Shown in pieces: positions 6,050 through 7,517 of a DNA stretch of 7,517 bases (position 1 is the first letter of the stretch; each line of letters opens with the position of its first letter). The DNA comes from Ekhidna sp. (GTDB lineage: Bacteria > Bacteroidota > Bacteroidia > Cytophagales > Cyclobacteriaceae). The notes beneath the pieces are model-generated. The model saw only the letters and a program-made list of their open reading frames with translations. It was not told where the DNA came from and searched no databases. The stretch covers positions 1 through 7,517 of the forward strand of contig JAPPDO010000277.1 in NCBI GenBank assembly GCA_028821635.1. Reading direction: 5' to 3'. A program made the translations under genes and the position numbers.

Positions 6050-7283
6050 GAATATCTAAAAATAAGTTCTCTATATCCACATTGTCCATCATTTGCGTTC
6101 CATATAGTGACGCTTTTACTCTTTTTATCACTTCATCTTTGAAGTTGTTTTTAAGCGTAATAAAGTTATGTGCTTCCACAAGTGGATAAGGATAACCTAA
6201 TATGTAATGTTCCTGTGTTAGCCGTGTTAATTCTTTAAAGGTTTCTTGTATCAGGGATATGTTTCTCTGCTTTACGGTTGTCTCTGCATCAGATGAGCAA
6301 TCATAAAGGTTCAAATCCACCACAACCCAATCATAATTTTGCAATTTTTCAACATAATCTAATCGAGCTGAAAAAAATAAGCCAAATCCACGACCACCAG
6401 TTAGCCCTTTTTGGGCGTACATATTTCCTTTGTAGGCGGTTGCCAAAATTTCGTCCGGAACTTCGTACCAAACACACAGTTTTTGCCAACGTGGATTCTT
6501 CGTCGTGAAGGGGTACTTTGGTTTTTTCTTATTTTCCAAATACTGGTCTATTTTTTTATAAGTTGAGGCTAACTCTAATTTTACAGGCGAATGTTTCGTT
6601 ACAGCAGCAAGTCTTAATCCTTTTTCGTGAACCTTTTTACCAAGAATTTTTAAATAAGATTGCTTTATATTGTTCGAACGTAAAGTGCCATCTTGTAAAA
6701 TATAATCTCCTTCTGTCGTATTCTCGAGATTGGCTATTTCCCATACCAAAGCCCATTCAAGTACTTCCTGACAGAAGGAGAGCAGGCTTGAAATATTTCT
6801 TGTGATTGTTTCTTTAGCACTCTCACCCCAACCCCAAACTTTCGATTTTTCAGATTCTTCAAAGCACTCATCAAATAGTTTTTTTACAGGTTCGAGTTCA
6901 AGTAATTCGTCAAACACTGCCGATTTATGCTCATCATTAGTAATAAGTATATTATCAGGGTAATAACCTTTACCTAAAACAACCGGATCATTCAAGTCAT
7001 TTAAAACTAATTGATTTCCATTTTTAAATCCGACATATCCAGCAGTGTATAGTCCTATGGTCAATCCGTTGTAAAATTCTTGACTGTTGTAACTCCCGTC
7101 TATTGCATAAAAAGTGGTTTCTGTGTCATCAATTTCGTTAAAAGGAATTATTTCGTAATAATGCGGGGTTTCAGTTTGTCCGCTTATTGTGATAATCGGA
7201 AAAGTTGACGGTCTGTTTGCTCTCTCATTGATATGTTGAGCTATTTGGTCAATTGTGTTTTCTGATATTTCCTTTCTATTCAT
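6036..7283 (-). CDS. nurA: NurA-family nuclease, first gene of the operon
   Basis: A 415-aa protein with the NurA nuclease layout: AIDGSYN near the N-terminus (60-66, Asp62), a Glu in WEIANLE (181-187), LQDGTL (196-201, Asp198), VTKHSP (228-233, Lys230) and the C-terminal GYPYPLVEAHNF (363-374, His372). These correspond to the acidic metal ligands and late His of characterised archaeal NurA nucleases, and all appear present, so an active metal-dependent nuclease is expected. In archaea NurA works with the HerA ring to degrade DNA ends; here the HerA-like gene follows with a 14-bp overlap. No Shine-Dalgarno precedes the ATG at 7283, but a good promoter candidate lies 44-75 bp upstream. In bacteria, NurA-HerA pairs linked to extra genes often suggest a defence or mobile-element role; this is inference. 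Confidence 0.85.
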   Translation of the reverse strand: MNRKEISENTIDQIAQHINERANRPSTFPIITISGQTETPHYYEIIPFNEIDDTETTFYAIDGSYNSQEFYNGLTIGLYTAGYVGFKNGNQLVLNDLNDPVVLGKGYYPDNILITNDEHKSAVFDELLELEPVKKLFDECFEESEKSKVWGWGESAKETITRNISSLLSFCQEVLEWALVWEIANLENTTEGDYILQDGTLRSNNIKQSYLKILGKKVHEKGLRLAAVTKHSPVKLELASTYKKIDQYLENKKKPKYPFTTKNPRWQKLCVWYEVPDEILATAYKGNMYAQKGLTGGRGFGLFFSARLDYVEKLQNYDWVVVDLNLYDCSSDAETTVKQRNISLIQETFKELTRLTQEHYILGYPYPLVEAHNFITLKNNFKDEVIKRVKASLYGTQMMDNVDIENLFLDIHDRF

Positions 7284-7326
7284 TTATATGTTAAAGGTTG
7301 TCTCACTTCATGTAATAGTCTCATAT

Positions 7327-7358
7327 TAAAAATACCACCACCTCCTCTACTCAACAAA
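7327..7358 (-). promoter_or_regulatory. Candidate promoter of the nurA-herA-DruA-like operon
   Basis: On the minus strand TTTG (7358-7355) is followed after 20 bp by TATTTTTA (7334-7327). This matches the Bacteroidota TTTG-N19-21-TAnnTTTG arrangement, with one mismatch in the final base of the -7 box. Transcription would start near 7320, giving a leader of about 37 nt. It lies between the terminator at 7376-7404 and the nurA ATG, as expected for an independent operon. Confidence 0.45.
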
Positions 7359-7375
7359 TACACTTAATGGAACAC

Positions 7376-7404
7376 AAAAACGGTCTGAGTTCATACTCAA
7401 ACCG
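7376..7404 (-). terminator. Intrinsic terminator of the right-edge gene
   Basis: On the minus strand CGGTTTGAGT, an ATGA loop and ACTCAGACCG form a 10-bp stem with one G-U wobble, followed directly by TTTTT and GTG. The wobble becomes an A-C mismatch on the plus strand, so the minus strand is favoured. An outer CACAAAAACG/CGTTTTTGTG pairing (7373-7382 with 7409-7418) is also possible. It ends transcription from the gene at 7444-7517 before the nurA operon. Confidence 0.75.
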
Positions 7405-7443
7405 CTGTCGTTTTTGTGCCCTGTCACATACTGCACTTTTTTA

Positions 7444-7517
7444 TTACATCTTCTCAACAAACCAACTGCTTGCCTTATCAACAACTTCTTTCACTTCGGC
7501 CTCCTGATCGTAATATG
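7444..7517 (-). CDS. C-terminal end of an unidentified protein (partial)
   Basis: The frame is open from the window edge to tandem TAA stops (7444-7446 and 7441-7443) and reads YYDQEAEVKEVVDKASSWFVEKM. It is acidic and helix-like with a hydrophobic end. The intrinsic terminator 40 bp downstream supports this being a real gene end. Twenty-three residues are too few to name a family. Confidence 0.6.
   Translation of the reverse strand, partial: YYDQEAEVKEVVDKASSWFVEKM

Noticed and set aside
1..7517. CRISPR array, tRNA, rRNA or insertion sequence
   Set aside because: No regularly spaced repeats, cloverleaf-like gene, rRNA core sequence or transposase frame was seen on either strand.

Overview
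The window looks like a chromosomal segment of a Bacteroidota (or close FCB-group) bacterium. A type IX secretion C-terminal sorting tail lies at the left edge, the promoter-like sites resemble the Bacteroidota TAnnTTTG -7 box, and starts are preceded by A/T-rich DNA rather than Shine-Dalgarno sequences. The genus cannot be read from the sequence; a Balneola- or Cytophaga-like host is only a guess.

Layout. At 2-115 (+) is the 3' end of a T9SS cargo gene, followed by a candidate terminator. At 358-1737 (+) is a complete XylE-type sugar:proton symporter. A short convergent gap with a 14-bp perfect palindrome separates it from a Fic-domain protein at 1869-2660 (-). The following 300 bp or so (2661-2954) has no convincing gene, only the fic promoter region and possibly decayed coding DNA. 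At 2955-3021 lies a second, diverged copy of the last 60 bp of the sugar-porter gene plus a few bases past its stop. Fic and the decayed stretch are therefore bracketed by direct repeats about 1.28 kb apart.

From 7283 down to 3076 (-) runs a compact three-gene operon: NurA-family nuclease (415 aa), HerA-like hexameric ATPase/translocase (595 aa) and a DUF4338 protein related to Druantia DruA (404 aa). The reading frames overlap by 14 and 29 bp. The operon has its own candidate promoter (7327-7358) and is insulated by an intrinsic terminator (7376-7404) from the partial minus-strand gene at the right edge (7444-7517). Spot counts suggest lower G+C in the operon than in the sugar porter (about 32-42% against 53-55% per 60-base line), consistent with horizontal transfer.

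How the genes may work together. HerA-NurA is a known translocase-nuclease pair that processes DNA ends. DUF4338 is the DruA family, found in Druantia anti-phage systems. Their tight linkage, beside a Fic protein and a partial gene duplication, makes this the best candidate for an unusual defence module: a three-component DruA-like/HerA/NurA system. The anti-phage function is inference; the gene families and operon structure are visible in the sequence.
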